In this document: piece after piece, positions 63,842-64,000 of the stretch
Layout of the letters: each line of letters starts with the position of its first letter
Position numbering within the stretch: position 1 is the first letter of the stretch
Assembly: GCA_017792345.1 (NCBI GenBank)
Contig: CP051228.1
Span: 4,122,148 to 4,186,147 of the forward strand
Direction of reading: 5' to 3'
Source of the DNA: Mesoflavibacter sp.
Lineage (GTDB): Bacteria; Pseudomonadota; Alphaproteobacteria; UBA8366; Aestuariispiraceae
DNA: 64,000 bases
The notes under the pieces: model-generated
Seen by the model: the letters and a program-made list of their open reading frames with translations, nothing else
Told to the model about the DNA's origin: nothing
The model's database searches: none
Position numbers and translations under genes: made by a program

Positions 63842-64000
63842 TCCCGCCGCGCCCCGTCAAACGAAGCAGATCGGCCAGCGGGTGGCCGGGGCGGTCGCCG
63901 AAGCGGGCGCATTTCGCATCCCAGTCGTCGAAGACGTCGATTAACGCTTTCGGATGGTCTAGGGGGCGCCAATCCGCCTCCCGCAGGCGCGCGACGGCGT
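63813..64000 (-). CDS. C-terminal part of an unidentified reverse-strand gene
   Basis: An open frame enters from the right edge and ends with TGA at 63813-63815. It reads, in part, DWRPLDHPKALIDVFDDWD and FGDRPGHPLADLLRLTGRGG. Its codons mostly end in G or C, like true genes here. It overlaps the cinA stop by 29 bases, tail to tail. I do not recognise the family; the start lies outside the window. Confidence 0.5.
   Translation of the reverse strand, partial: AVARLREADWRPLDHPKALIDVFDDWDAKCARFGDRPGHPLADLLRLTGRGGTTPVLGTPV

Overview
The window is a continuous stretch of GC-rich bacterial chromosome with almost no non-coding space. I read about 63 protein genes and one tRNA. The gene content and order point to an alphaproteobacterium, most likely in or near the Rhodospirillales. 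The evidence is nifR3(dusB)-ntrB-ntrC-ntrY-ntrX-trkA-HAD-hfq-hflX in one orientation, a fused ispDF, the recG / sdhE / mfd neighbourhood, and groESL under a CIRCE element. No insertion sequence, prophage or CRISPR array was seen.

Layout. 0.1-7 kb: a DUF502 membrane protein, recG, sdhE and mfd. 6.9-9 kb: a FrnE-like thioredoxin-fold protein and a degenerate PleD-like signalling protein. 9.2-14.6 kb: a tight six-gene operon (acyl-CoA ligase, SDR, NIPSNAP protein, acyl-CoA dehydrogenase, APH-like kinase, DUF6285) that matches the logic of the Pseudomonas putida levulinate (lva) pathway. 14.6-20.4 kb: an orphan response regulator, infA, a FecR-like periplasmic protein, three small divergent regulator/target pairs (ArsR/SRPBCC, MerR/DUF2938, TetR/saccharopine-dehydrogenase-like) with visible candidate operators, and tRNA-Ser(UGA). 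20.4-31.6 kb: a degenerate GGDEF-EAL protein, then a long forward run of housekeeping genes (MltB-type transglycosylase, RlpA, D,D-carboxypeptidase, tmk, holB, metG, tatD, MBL hydrolase, 3-hydroxyisobutyrate-dehydrogenase-like).

31.6-36.3 kb: a class III nucleotide cyclase, and a reverse cluster of LysE exporter, mazG, lemA and two TPM-domain proteins. 36.3-43.4 kb: a catabolic cluster built from glutamine-synthetase-like, PhzF-like, GcvA-like regulator, PuuB-like oxidase, aldehyde dehydrogenase and DapA-like genes. It resembles the gamma-glutamyl polyamine (Puu) route but lacks the usual PuuD hydrolase. 43.7-45.4 kb: an adenylate cyclase fused to a six-helix histidine-rich (heme-type) membrane anchor and a 2Fe-2S ferredoxin domain. 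45.4-51.1 kb: an inositol-monophosphatase family gene, an Ldh-family oxidoreductase, groES-groEL, hflX and hfq. 51.2-60.7 kb: the ntr nitrogen-regulation cluster with trkA. 60.8-64 kb: a CcsA-like membrane protein, ispDF, pgpA, cinA-type amidohydrolase and the end of an unidentified reverse gene.

The most interesting items are the complete lva-like 4-hydroxyacyl-CoA module with an extra NIPSNAP gene, the redox-type cyclase, the hybrid amine/amino-acid catabolic cluster, two c-di-GMP-type proteins that have lost their catalytic motifs, and a textbook 19-bp-spacer MerR promoter in front of the DUF2938 gene. All functional calls come from reading the translated sequence. No database search was run.
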